From assembly GCF_042682745.1 (NCBI RefSeq), contig NZ_JBHUIO010000009.1, forward strand, positions 248,001 to 312,000: a stretch of 64,000 bases of DNA, read 5' to 3'. The DNA comes from Tumebacillus_A lipolyticus (lineage in GTDB: Bacteria; Bacillota; Bacilli; Tumebacillales; Tumebacillaceae). The notes under the pieces were generated by a model that saw only the letters and a list, made by a program, of their open reading frames with translations, was not told where the DNA came from and did no database searches. Position 1 is the first letter of the stretch. Each line of letters starts with the position of its first letter. Below, in pieces: positions 33,623 to 42,264 of the stretch. The position numbers and the translations under genes are program-made.

Positions 33623-33931
33623 TTACAACTTGATGTCCAAGCGATGCCCCTTATACGGATGGGGAGCTGCTTCCTCTCGTTCCGGTTCTGGGTGCCCGTG
33701 GCCTTGCTTGCGCTCTCGCCTCTGCTTGCCTTCCTGCCCATCTTGGAGCTCTGCGCGCGCGTTCTCCTCAGATGCGATCACCGTCTGTTCTGCACGCTCT
33801 GTTCGGTCTGCTAACGATTCCGAGTTCATTGCGCCTGCCAAAGTGGATTGGTGTTGCTGGTTTTGCATAAGCCTGCTGTGTTCGACCGTTCTTGGCACCG
33901 CGACTTGCAATTCCACCGCTTTGAGCGACAT
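33623..33931 (-). CDS. Small conserved flagellar-operon protein
   Basis: A 102-residue hydrophilic protein. The N-terminus MSLKAVELQVAVPRT is a recurrent feature of small proteins in the fla/che operons of Paenibacillus, Alicyclobacillus-type and clostridial genomes, as I recall them. The rest is Gln/Glu/Arg-rich and probably disordered (EQTVIASEENARAEL). No function is known. The ATG at 33931 has an excellent AGGAGGTG site. It lies between fapA and the swrB-like gene. Confidence 0.7.
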   Translation of the reverse strand: MSLKAVELQVAVPRTVEHSRLMQNQQHQSTLAGAMNSESLADRTERAEQTVIASEENARAELQDGQEGKQRRERKQGHGHPEPEREEAAPHPYKGHRLDIKL

Positions 33932-33946
33932 GATCGCACCTCCTGG

Positions 33947-35380
33947 CTATGAAGTGACAGAACTGGACGTCAATTCACCATCTGTGATCTTATAGGCGAC
34001 CGGGCCGACACGAGAATCTCGCACATAGGCGACCTGTGTGCCGAGCGTCAACTTGACACCGCCGTAAACCACATCGATGCAAAGCACTTTTGCACGTCTG
34101 GTATCCAAAAGAATCGCTTCGATCTCCGAACGGCGGAACATCAGCTCTTCTTCCTCGTTCAAGTAGTGTTCATAGGTCACAGAGAGATTTTTGCGCATCG
34201 CAGCTTTATCCGGAGGAAGCTGGTTGCTGATGCCCGCCATATTGTCGAGCAGCACTAACGCTTTTTTTGTTTTGTCCATGTTCTGTTGCAGATCTTTCAT
34301 TCGTTGATGCAATTCCTGCATCTCCGACCGCAACTGCGGATGCACCCCGACTTCCACCTCGGTAGGAGTCGCCATCGGAGAGCCGAGCGTGCGCGTGCGA
34401 ACCTCTTCGCCTGCTCGCACCATCCCGCCGACGATCACCGACTTTTGCGCCTCCATGAAGATGTTGCGTCCGGCCGAGATCGTGCAGTGCATGATCGAGT
34501 CGCGCACGATCACATCGACGCCCGCGTCGACGACTCCGCCTTGCATAAAGCGCGCTCTGACCGTTCCGCCCGCCTTGATCATGCCTTTGCCGCGCGCCTG
34601 AACGCCGCCGCGAATGATCACATCTCCGCCCGCTTCCAGCACAGCGCTCTCCACGTTGCCCGCGATCTCAATGTCACCTGCCGCCACGATCTTAAAGCCA
34701 GACAAGACGTTGCCGCGAATGGACACACTCCCCAGGAATTCGATGTTTCCTACAGAAAAGTCGACATCGCTGTTCACCTCAAACACGTCGAAGATGTTGA
34801 TCTTCACATCGCGCGGCGTGTAGGAAACATGTCCATCTTTATCTGCGATCAATTGCAGTCCATCTGCGCTGATCACCGTGTTCTTCCCCTGTGGCAAACG
34901 GAAGTCACGCCCCGGTTTGGCCATGATCGGCGCTCCGTTGACCCCAACGCCTTGCACACCTTCTGTCGCAGGCTTTTTCGTCGCTACGACCTGCCCTTTG
35001 TGCACAGTGCGCACAACCCCGAGATCAAAAAAATCGACTCGACCATCTTCCAACTTGCGCGGAACATGCATCTGGTCTTCGAGCAGAACATCGATGATCG
35101 CGTTTTCTCCGTGCCGAGGTGCTTGACCTGTTGCCACTTTCGTTCGAAAGCCGATATAGCCGCGCGGATTCATCACAATCTGTTGGCAGGCAACCATGTC
35201 GATCCCGAATGTGACACCATTGTGACGTAAGAATTCTACCAAGCCTTGATAGGTTAATTGCGGGAAGCTCTGTTCTTGAATCAGTGCGTCGCTCATGGTC
35301 AAATAGGCTGTCAAACCACCATCCACGGTGACATGGCAGTTCTTGAGCCAAAAGCTGGTCTCATCTTGTTTGTTCTCCAT
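33947..35380 (-). CDS. fapA: FapA / DUF342 flagellar assembly protein A
   Basis: A 477-residue DUF342 protein. An N-terminal region of about 180 residues (GITFGID-like segment near 55) precedes a right-handed parallel beta-helix. That helix is made of short turns such as AAGDIEIAGNVESAVLEAGG and DVIIRGGVQARGKGMI. A coiled coil (near 355-400) and a small beta domain close it. DUF342 proteins are linked to motility and envelope polymers in Vibrio and Firmicutes; the mechanism is open. It follows sigD in this operon. Confidence 0.85.
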   Translation of the reverse strand: MENKQDETSFWLKNCHVTVDGGLTAYLTMSDALIQEQSFPQLTYQGLVEFLRHNGVTFGIDMVACQQIVMNPRGYIGFRTKVATGQAPRHGENAIIDVLLEDQMHVPRKLEDGRVDFFDLGVVRTVHKGQVVATKKPATEGVQGVGVNGAPIMAKPGRDFRLPQGKNTVISADGLQLIADKDGHVSYTPRDVKINIFDVFEVNSDVDFSVGNIEFLGSVSIRGNVLSGFKIVAAGDIEIAGNVESAVLEAGGDVIIRGGVQARGKGMIKAGGTVRARFMQGGVVDAGVDVIVRDSIMHCTISAGRNIFMEAQKSVIVGGMVRAGEEVRTRTLGSPMATPTEVEVGVHPQLRSEMQELHQRMKDLQQNMDKTKKALVLLDNMAGISNQLPPDKAAMRKNLSVTYEHYLNEEEELMFRRSEIEAILLDTRRAKVLCIDVVYGGVKLTLGTQVAYVRDSRVGPVAYKITDGELTSSSVTS

Positions 35381-35412
35381 GATATACCCCCCACCTTCAG
35401 AATCCTTCTCTT

Positions 35413-36201
35413 CTAGGATCTCAACTCAAGCTTGAGGCGACTCAAAGCCCCACGCAGCCGGTAAATCGCCTTGGTGTGCAGTTGGGAAACGCGCGAGCCA
35501 GACAAACCCAAAACCTCAGCAATATCTTTAAATGAAAAATCCTCATAGTAGTGCAGGAGGATGACCATCCGCTCTTTCTCTGGCAGTCGTTCCAGCACTT
35601 TGGTCAACACGTCCTGCACCATCGACCGCTCGATCGATGTCTCCGGCAGTGGCGCATTCGGATCGATGATCGCATCGGAGACTAACACATCGTTTCCGCT
35701 CTCATCGCTGCGCAAGACGTTGTCCAAGGAGACGAGCGGTGAAACGGACAGTTCGTGAAGCGCCTGTCGAAACTCGGGCAGCGGCATGTTCAACCGCTCC
35801 GCCACCTCTTCGTCCAGCGCTGAGCGGAGCAGCTCGTGCTCAAGCGTCGCGTACGCCGCTTCGATCTCCTTCGCTTTCGAACGCAGAGAGCGCGGCACCC
35901 AGTCTAAGCTGCGCAGCCCGTCCAGCACCGCCCCGCGAATGCGCCAGGTGGCAAATGTGGCGAACTCATAGCCTCTCGCCCGATCGAAGCGCTCGATCGC
36001 CTCGATCAGCCCGAGCGTTCCCATCGAGATCAGGTCATCAAAGTTGATGGCAGCATGCCATCCGCTCGACATCTTATAAACGACTTTGTGTACCAGTGGA
36101 AGATGAGCGACAACGAGAGCATCGCGCGCCTGTTTGTCTTGATCATGCTGCCAACGAGTCCATAGAAGCTCAGTTTGCTCCATGTGTTGCAGTTGCTTCA
36201 T
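35413..36201 (-). CDS. fliA: RNA polymerase sigma factor for flagellar genes (sigma-28/SigD)
   Basis: The 262-residue sigma-70 family member has region 2 (LPLVHKVVYKMS..DLISMGTLGLIEAIERFD..FATFATWRIRGAVLDGLR), a region 3 segment and region 4 with a helix-turn-helix (FKDIAEVLGLSGSRVSQL). It directs late flagellar, autolysin and chemotaxis promoters. ATG 36201 is preferred over an in-frame GTG at 36213, because the GGTGG site then has proper spacing. Near the end of fla/che, as in B. subtilis sigD. Confidence 0.95.
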   Translation of the reverse strand: MKQLQHMEQTELLWTRWQHDQDKQARDALVVAHLPLVHKVVYKMSSGWHAAINFDDLISMGTLGLIEAIERFDRARGYEFATFATWRIRGAVLDGLRSLDWVPRSLRSKAKEIEAAYATLEHELLRSALDEEVAERLNMPLPEFRQALHELSVSPLVSLDNVLRSDESGNDVLVSDAIIDPNAPLPETSIERSMVQDVLTKVLERLPEKERMVILLHYYEDFSFKDIAEVLGLSGSRVSQLHTKAIYRLRGALSRLKLELRS

Positions 36202-36216
36202 CTCCACCACCACCTA

Positions 36217-36633
36217 TCAGTTTAATTCTTTAAGATGTCGCAGTGCCTCCGCCATATTGCGAGCTTCCTCCTCGGTGGGAGAGCGCTTGGTCAGCGCATG
36301 ATGCAACGGCACGAAGCTTTCCTTCAGTTCCTCCTCTTGCTCTCTGTCTGCAGACCGTTCACTCGCCTCCTGCTGGCGAGCGACCTGTTCTGTCGGTGCC
36401 TGTTCGGGCAGCAAAAGGTCGATATGCTGCCCGAGCACCTCATCCTTTTTCAACTCCCCAACAAAGAGGCGCAGGACGAGTTTGCAGAGATAGCCGAGCA
36501 AAAAGAGTCCGAACAGCCCGATCAGACCACGCGTCATGCTGGTCAGCATCGAGTTCCCTGCGATAAGAGACAATCCTGTTGCGAGAATAAAACCAAACAC
36601 GCCAAGGCCAACTTGAAGTCCAAGATGCTTCAT
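36217..36633 (-). CDS. Small two-helix membrane protein in the che region
   Basis: A 138-residue protein with two transmembrane segments (about 5-25 and 33-58) joined by a short loop. A charged cytoplasmic tail follows, rich in Glu/Gln/Arg (EQEEELKESF) and ending in a helix (EEEARNMAEALRHLKEL). The start overlaps the cheD stop by 1 base (TGATG), so it is translationally coupled. I do not recognise the family. Position between cheD and sigD suggests a role in motility or signalling, which is inference. Confidence 0.75.
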   Translation of the reverse strand: MKHLGLQVGLGVFGFILATGLSLIAGNSMLTSMTRGLIGLFGLFLLGYLCKLVLRLFVGELKKDEVLGQHIDLLLPEQAPTEQVARQQEASERSADREQEEELKESFVPLHHALTKRSPTEEEARNMAEALRHLKELN

Positions 36634-37112
36634 CAGATCGTCGTTACTCCTTGTTTTGCTGTCCTGATTAGAAGTGATCCGTCAACGCCGCTCAACTCGA
36701 TGGTGCGGCCGCAATTGCCGCCCGTATCTTCCGCAGTGATCCGAATGGTGAACGCCGATAGAGCCTGTTTGACAGCTTCCACGTTGCGTGGGCCGATGCG
36801 CATCAGGTCGCTTTGACCTGCAAACGTAAACATCTGCGCCCCGCCCGCAAGCTTTGCCACGATCCGCCTTTTATTGGCGCCGATCTGCTCCATCATCTGA
36901 ATTAACATCGGCACTGCCGTATTGGCATACTTTGCTCGATTTTTTTCCTCTGCGCTGGTCGCAGTTGGCAACATGATGTGGGCAAGCCCAGCAACCTTCG
37001 CATACGGATCATACAGTGCGATTCCCACGCAAGACCCGAGCCCAGTCGTGCGCAACGAATCTGGAGAGGATGCTGTACCGACGTCGGCCATTCCCACTCT
37101 GATCACGTTCAT
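36633..37112 (-). CDS. cheD: Chemoreceptor glutamine deamidase CheD
   Basis: The 159-residue CheD deamidates receptor glutamines and, with CheC, adjusts adaptation. The catalytic motif TGLGSCVGIALYD (Cys28) and GLAHIMLP (His45) are intact, and KLAGGAQMF follows. It overlaps cheC by 4 bases, which supports the CheC-CheD partnership. Confidence 0.96.
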   Translation of the reverse strand: MNVIRVGMADVGTASSPDSLRTTGLGSCVGIALYDPYAKVAGLAHIMLPTATSAEEKNRAKYANTAVPMLIQMMEQIGANKRRIVAKLAGGAQMFTFAGQSDLMRIGPRNVEAVKQALSAFTIRITAEDTGGNCGRTIELSGVDGSLLIRTAKQGVTTI

Positions 37113-37735
37113 ACGCTCGCCACCCCTAAAGACTCAAACAATAAATTGACAGAACCTGGGTCAGGGAGCAGGAAGAAGTGTCCATGGATCTCCAGATCCC
37201 CTTGTCGAAACTCTGTATCGACCACAAGAGCATAGTCTGATACAGGACCTAGCTGAATCAGACCGATGCTCAGAATCGCCCCCGCCATATCGACCGAGAT
37301 CGCAGGAGGGGTCGGCTGCATATCCTTTTTGGTAAAATCGGCGAGCGAGGAGAGGTAAGAGCCGGCCAAAATGTTGCCGATCTCTTGCAAGGCGGAGATC
37401 TCCATCTCCGTGAACTCCTCCTGATCGCCCGATCCGTAAGAACCGACGAGGCCAGAAACCAACCGTTTGGCGCTCTCCTGATGCAAGAGGAAGAAGATGC
37501 TGCTCGGCAACTCGCCCTCCACGCGGAGGAAGATGCCGATCACAACCTGTTCTGCACCACCGACAACATCTGCGATCTCATCAAACCCGACCACGCAGAC
37601 GCGAGGGACGTTCATGTGGATCTCAGATTGGAGCAGTTTGGACAGGGAAGTTGCCGCATGACCTGCGCCGATGTTCCCCACCTCACGCAAGCAACTCAGT
37701 TGGATTTCTCCGAGATTTCGGATATCCTCCATCAT
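37109..37735 (-). CDS. cheC: CheY-P phosphatase CheC
   Basis: The 208-residue protein has two phosphatase motifs of the CheC/FliY/CheX fold: LREVGNIGAGHAATSL near residue 15 and LQEIGNILAGSYLSSL near 115. Both keep the Glu and Asn needed for CheY-P hydrolysis. It is coupled to cheD and follows cheW by 4 bases. Confidence 0.96.
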   Translation of the reverse strand: MMEDIRNLGEIQLSCLREVGNIGAGHAATSLSKLLQSEIHMNVPRVCVVGFDEIADVVGGAEQVVIGIFLRVEGELPSSIFFLLHQESAKRLVSGLVGSYGSGDQEEFTEMEISALQEIGNILAGSYLSSLADFTKKDMQPTPPAISVDMAGAILSIGLIQLGPVSDYALVVDTEFRQGDLEIHGHFFLLPDPGSVNLLFESLGVASV

Positions 37736-37739
37736 CGCT

Positions 37740-38216
37740 TTAGCGCTCCATCATCGACATCGCTTGGATCTCCTCGTTGCTGAGCACCTTGTCCAGATTG
37801 AGCATGATCAGCAGGCGGTTATCCAGCTTGGCAACGCCGCGCAGATAGGAAGCTTTGATTCCACCCACGACTGCCGGCGGCTGTTCGATCGAGTTGACCG
37901 GAATGTCGATCACATCGTTCGCCGCATCGACGATCAAGCCCACTTCCATGTCCTCTACCGCAACGATGATGATGCGGGTCGATTCGGTGTACTCCTCTTT
38001 GCCCAAGGAAAAGCGAGTTTTCAGATCGATGACCGGGGTTACCACACCGCGCAGGTTGATAACGCCTTTCACAAAATCTGGTGTGCGCGGCACGCGGGTG
38101 ATATTCTGCATCTTTTCGATGGAACGAACTTGAGCAACTTCAACCCCGTACTCTTCATCCACCAGGCTGAAAATGATAACTTTACTCTCTTCTACAATGT
38201 CTTTGCGCTCCAACAT
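37740..38216 (-). CDS. cheW: Chemotaxis coupling protein CheW
   Basis: The 158-residue CheW-fold scaffold links CheA to receptors. It has IIFSLVDEEYGVEVAQV, then ITRVPRTPDFVKGVINLRGVV and PVIDLKTRF. The ATG at 38216 follows GGAGGGG. It lies between cheA and cheC. Confidence 0.97.
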   Translation of the reverse strand: MLERKDIVEESKVIIFSLVDEEYGVEVAQVRSIEKMQNITRVPRTPDFVKGVINLRGVVTPVIDLKTRFSLGKEEYTESTRIIIVAVEDMEVGLIVDAANDVIDIPVNSIEQPPAVVGGIKASYLRGVAKLDNRLLIMLNLDKVLSNEEIQAMSMMER

Positions 38217-38230
38217 GTCGTTTCCCCTCC

Positions 38231-40288
38231 TTATTGAATCAAAGCGTTGCAATCCATGATCAGAGCCACTTGACCATCGCCCAAGATGGTCGCGCCGGAG
38301 ATGGCGAACACGGTGCCGGTCAGATATTTCCCGAGCGACTTGAGCACCACTTCCTGCTGGCCAATGAAGAAGTCGACCGAAAGAGCGGCCATCTTTTCAC
38401 CTTTGCGCACGATCACGACGTTCACCTCGTCCACTTCGCTCTCAACCGAGCGCGGCACCGAGAACACCCGCTCCAGATCGAGCAGCGGAACTACCTTGCC
38501 ACGGAAATCGATCACATCTTGGCGATGCACACGCTTGATGTCCGACTTCTTGATGATCGCCGTCTCGATGATCGAGGAGAGCGGAATCGCATATTTCTCG
38601 TCTGCAATCTGAACGAGCATCGCTTGAATGATCGACAGCGTGAGCGGCAGTTGGATGGAAAACTTCGTCCCTTGGCCGAGGGCAGACTGCACGACGACCC
38701 GACCGCCGAGCGATTCGATCTTGGTCTTGACCACATCGAGGCCTACACCGCGACCGGAGATGTCCGAAATCTTATCGGCCATCGAGAAACCGGAGTGGAA
38801 CAGCAGGTCGAACACCTGAATGTCGGGCATCGTCTCTGCGCTCAGCGGATCGATCAAGCCTTTGTCGATCGCTTTCTTCAGCACGCGCTCCCGATTGATC
38901 CCATTGCCGTCGTCGGTGATCTCGATGAACACATGGTTGCCCGATTGGAAAGCGACCAGTTCGACGCGACCCGTATCGCTCTTGCCTTGCTCCTTGCGGA
39001 CGGAAGGCATCTCGACACCGTGGTCGATCGAGTTGCGCAACAGATGCACCAGCGGATCGCCGATCTCGTCGATCACCGTGCGATCGAGCTCCGTCTCCTG
39101 ACCGCGGATGATAAAGTCGACCTTCTTGCCCAGCTCGCGCGCCAGATCTCGAATCATGCGCGGGAAGCGGTTGAAGACGGTGTCGACCGGCACCATGCGG
39201 ATCGTCATGACCAAATTTTGCAGGTCGGTGGAGATGCGGCTCATATGTTCGACCGTCTCAATCAGATCGGAGTTTCCGATCTCTTTAGAGATCTGTTCAA
39301 GACGCGTGCGGTCGATGACCAGTTCGGAGAACAGGTTGATCAGCACGTCGAGGCGATCGATGTCGACGCGAACCGATTTGCCGATGTGCGCCTTTTTGTT
39401 GTCTGCTGCCGCTTGCGCTTTCGATGGGTCGATCTGCGCGCTCTGCTTCACAGGTGCTGGCGCTTTGGCAGCAGCCACTTCCACCTTGGCCGCTTGCTCT
39501 TCTTCCTGCTCCTGATGATGCTCCACCTGCACTTGCGTCACTTGGACGTCCGCCACTTCGGAGATGTTCATCCCGAGGGCGCGCAGGCTGTCCTGATCCT
39601 TTTTGGTGACCAGCACGATCATGAAGTCTTTTTCAAACTTTTCTTCTTCCAGATCCTCGACGCTCGGCTCTGATTTGATGATCTCTCCCGCTCGCTCATA
39701 CGCATCGAAAACCATGTAGGCGCGCGCTGCCCGCATGATGCATTTTTCGTTGAGCGTGACGATGATCTTGTACGAATTAAACCCGCTCTCCTGCGATTGG
39801 CGGAGAATGGTCGATTCATACTCGTTGAAGTTCACGCCGTCCGCCGTCGTCTCTCCCCCTGCCGTCTCCGCTTCGACGATCGGTGCTTGAGCGGAGGAAG
39901 CTGGCTTGCCAGATACGAGCGCTTTCAATTTTTCGACGGTCAGCTCAATATCGACAGAGCTGTCGTTGCCCACTTCGATAATCTGCGTCAGCTGCCCCTC
40001 CAAGAGGTCGACACAGCTGAACAAAACGTCCATCACATCGCCGTTGACAGCCAAGATGCCATTGCGCATCAGATCGAGACCGTTTTCCATCTCATGGGTC
40101 AGATGCGCCATCTTTTCAAAGCCCATCGTCGCCGCCATCCCTTTAAGGGTGTGGGCGGAGCGAAACACAACGTTTACGATGTCGAGCGACTGAGGTGACT
40201 GCTCTAAAGCCAGCAGGTTTTCATTGATAGCTTGCAGATGCTCTTTTGATTCTTCAATGAACATATCAAGATATTGATTCATGTCCAT
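38231..40288 (-). CDS. cheA: Chemotaxis histidine kinase CheA
   Basis: The 685-residue kinase has all five domains: an HPt domain with phospho-acceptor His46 (FRSAHTLKGMAATMG); a CheY-binding P2 region (about 155-235); an Ala/Pro/Lys linker; dimerisation P3 (IDRLDVLINLFSELVI); an ATPase P4 (HLLRNSIDHG, DDGNGI, GRGVGLDVVK); and a C-terminal CheW-like P5. The ATG at 40288 follows AGGAGGTG. Confidence 0.98.
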   Translation of the reverse strand: MDMNQYLDMFIEESKEHLQAINENLLALEQSPQSLDIVNVVFRSAHTLKGMAATMGFEKMAHLTHEMENGLDLMRNGILAVNGDVMDVLFSCVDLLEGQLTQIIEVGNDSSVDIELTVEKLKALVSGKPASSAQAPIVEAETAGGETTADGVNFNEYESTILRQSQESGFNSYKIIVTLNEKCIMRAARAYMVFDAYERAGEIIKSEPSVEDLEEEKFEKDFMIVLVTKKDQDSLRALGMNISEVADVQVTQVQVEHHQEQEEEQAAKVEVAAAKAPAPVKQSAQIDPSKAQAAADNKKAHIGKSVRVDIDRLDVLINLFSELVIDRTRLEQISKEIGNSDLIETVEHMSRISTDLQNLVMTIRMVPVDTVFNRFPRMIRDLARELGKKVDFIIRGQETELDRTVIDEIGDPLVHLLRNSIDHGVEMPSVRKEQGKSDTGRVELVAFQSGNHVFIEITDDGNGINRERVLKKAIDKGLIDPLSAETMPDIQVFDLLFHSGFSMADKISDISGRGVGLDVVKTKIESLGGRVVVQSALGQGTKFSIQLPLTLSIIQAMLVQIADEKYAIPLSSIIETAIIKKSDIKRVHRQDVIDFRGKVVPLLDLERVFSVPRSVESEVDEVNVVIVRKGEKMAALSVDFFIGQQEVVLKSLGKYLTGTVFAISGATILGDGQVALIMDCNALIQ

Positions 40289-40301
40289 TTCAAGACACCT
40301 C

Positions 40302-41363
40302 CTAGCGTTTCCACGGTTTTCTTAGCTCGTCCGCAATGCGATCCAAGGGAACGACTCTGTCCACACAGCCTTTGGCAATCGCGGAACGCGGCATTCCAAA
40401 CACTACACATGACTCCTGCGCCTCAGCGATCGTTCGGCCGCCTCGCTCCTTGATCTTCACCATCGCGTTCGATCCGTCAGCGCCCATCCCGGTCAGGATC
40501 GCTGCGGTGATGCGAACATCGCGCAGATCGGCAACCGAATCGAACAGGACGTCGACAGCTGGACGATGCCCGCCGACAGACGGCTCCTGTGAGAGCTCCG
40601 CCCGATAGGTCTGCGGACCATGTTCTACAATTCGCATGTGAAAATCACCTGGAGCGATGTAGACATGACCTTCCTCCAACATCTGACCGTGCTCCGCTTC
40701 ATGAACTCGCACCTGGCACAGGTGGTCAAGGCGTGTCGCCAGCGATTTGGTGAACCCAGGCGGCATATGCTGCACGATGACGACAGCTGCTGGCAGCTCT
40801 GCCGGCAGATGGGACAACACCACTTGCAAGGCCCGAGGACCGCCGGTGGACGTGCCAATCGCAATGATCTCCTCTACGCGCTTCTCGGAGCGCATCGGTT
40901 TGGGAGGTGTAGGAATCGGCTTTTGCAAAGGCCGATAGTAGGTCGTGCTCCGAACCACTTGATCTTTTTTGGCTGCAGCTTTGACTTTTGCGATCAGCTC
41001 TTCTCCAACTTTGCGCAGGTCGAGCGAGATCGACCCGGAAGGCTTCCCAACAAAGTCAAATGCACCAAGCTCCAGCGCCTTGATCGTCGCCTCTGCTCCA
41101 TCTTGCGTGAGCGAGGAGAGCATGATCGTCGGCAATTTGTATCTCCGCCAGATCATCGGCAATGCTTCCAAGCCGTTTAAGATCGGCATCTCAATGTCTA
41201 AGGTGAGCACATCAGGCTTTAAATGAGGTATGAGTTCGAGAGCTTCCAGTCCATTTTTTGCTGCTCCAACCACCATGATCTCAGGTTCTGATTGGAAGAT
41301 ATCACTGATAATGCGACGCATCAGAGCTGAATCGTCACAGACGAGAACTTTGATCGGGCTCAT
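40302..41363 (-). CDS. cheB: Chemoreceptor methylesterase/response regulator CheB
   Basis: The 353-residue product has an N-terminal receiver (VLVCDDSALMRRI, phospho-acceptor in LTLDIEMP) and a C-terminal methylesterase. The catalytic Ser is in GTSTGGPRALQ, His in QHMPPGF and Asp in LTGMGADGSNAM. The ATG at 41363 gives the usual SPIKVLVCDD start; one 12 bases upstream overlaps the GAGGG site. Confidence 0.97.
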   Translation of the reverse strand: MSPIKVLVCDDSALMRRIISDIFQSEPEIMVVGAAKNGLEALELIPHLKPDVLTLDIEMPILNGLEALPMIWRRYKLPTIMLSSLTQDGAEATIKALELGAFDFVGKPSGSISLDLRKVGEELIAKVKAAAKKDQVVRSTTYYRPLQKPIPTPPKPMRSEKRVEEIIAIGTSTGGPRALQVVLSHLPAELPAAVVIVQHMPPGFTKSLATRLDHLCQVRVHEAEHGQMLEEGHVYIAPGDFHMRIVEHGPQTYRAELSQEPSVGGHRPAVDVLFDSVADLRDVRITAAILTGMGADGSNAMVKIKERGGRTIAEAQESCVVFGMPRSAIAKGCVDRVVPLDRIADELRKPWKR

Positions 41364-41391
41364 CCTGTCAATCATCCCTCAATTCTGGGTA

Positions 41392-42264
41392 CTATTGAAA
41401 CAGTCGAACCATTCGATGCAAAAACTGTTTCATTCCTTTATTCGATCGTTTTCGGGTGCGTTCACCCTTTACTTGCGCTTGCACCACATCTTCGATGCAT
41501 CGTGAAGCCAGGCCGTGCGGGTAGGCGAGCAGAAACGGCTTTTGCCGCCTGACCGATTTGGTGACATTCGGGTCGTCGAGCAGCACGCAGAATGTGGAGA
41601 GCTCCACACCTAAAAACCGCTCGGCTACCAGCCGCACCTTCTCAGCCGTCTCCTTCCCTTCCGCCATCGACTGCGCGCGATTGATCACCAGCTGTAAGCG
41701 CGTGTTCGGCTCGCGGTTCACCACCATCTTGATCAGCGCATACGCATCTGTTATCGCTGTAGGTTCTGGCGTCAATACCACGTACACATCGTCAGAGGCG
41801 AGGATCAATTGCAGCATTTGTGCGTTTAACCCCGCACCTGTGTCGATCAGCACATAGTCGGCAACCCCCTGTAGCGCACCAAGCTGCTCCAAGAGGTAGT
41901 CACACTGCTCAGGTTGGATGTCGATCAGCTCTTGAAAACCAGAACCGCCCGCGATCAATTTGATATCGTGCGGCCCCGTCTCAAGGATCTCATCGAGCGT
42001 TGCTCGCTTTTGAATCAGATCGGCCAACGTCTTCTGAGGTTTGATCCCCATCAGGACATCGATGTTGGCAAAGCCGACATCAGCATCGAGTATGACGACC
42101 TGTTTGCCATGTTTAGCCAATCCAAGCGCGTAATTCAATGTAAAATTGGATTTGCCAACTCCGCCTTTGCCACTGGTGATGATGATCACGCGGGTGTCTT
42201 TTTCATGCGGTTCGTGGCGGGACTTTGCGACCAGGGAACGCAGATGCTCAGCTTGGTCACTCAT
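41392..42264 (-). CDS. flhG: FlhG/YlxH MinD-like ATPase regulating flagellar number
   Basis: The 290-residue ParA/MinD-type ATPase has the deviant Walker A ITSGKGGVGKSNF near residue 30 and VVILDADVGFANIDVLMG. FlhG controls FlhF and flagellar placement and feeds FliM/FliY to the C-ring. The C-terminal basic helix may contact membrane. It overlaps flhF by 8 bases. Confidence 0.94.
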   Translation of the reverse strand: MSDQAEHLRSLVAKSRHEPHEKDTRVIIITSGKGGVGKSNFTLNYALGLAKHGKQVVILDADVGFANIDVLMGIKPQKTLADLIQKRATLDEILETGPHDIKLIAGGSGFQELIDIQPEQCDYLLEQLGALQGVADYVLIDTGAGLNAQMLQLILASDDVYVVLTPEPTAITDAYALIKMVVNREPNTRLQLVINRAQSMAEGKETAEKVRLVAERFLGVELSTFCVLLDDPNVTKSVRRQKPFLLAYPHGLASRCIEDVVQAQVKGERTRKRSNKGMKQFLHRMVRLFQ

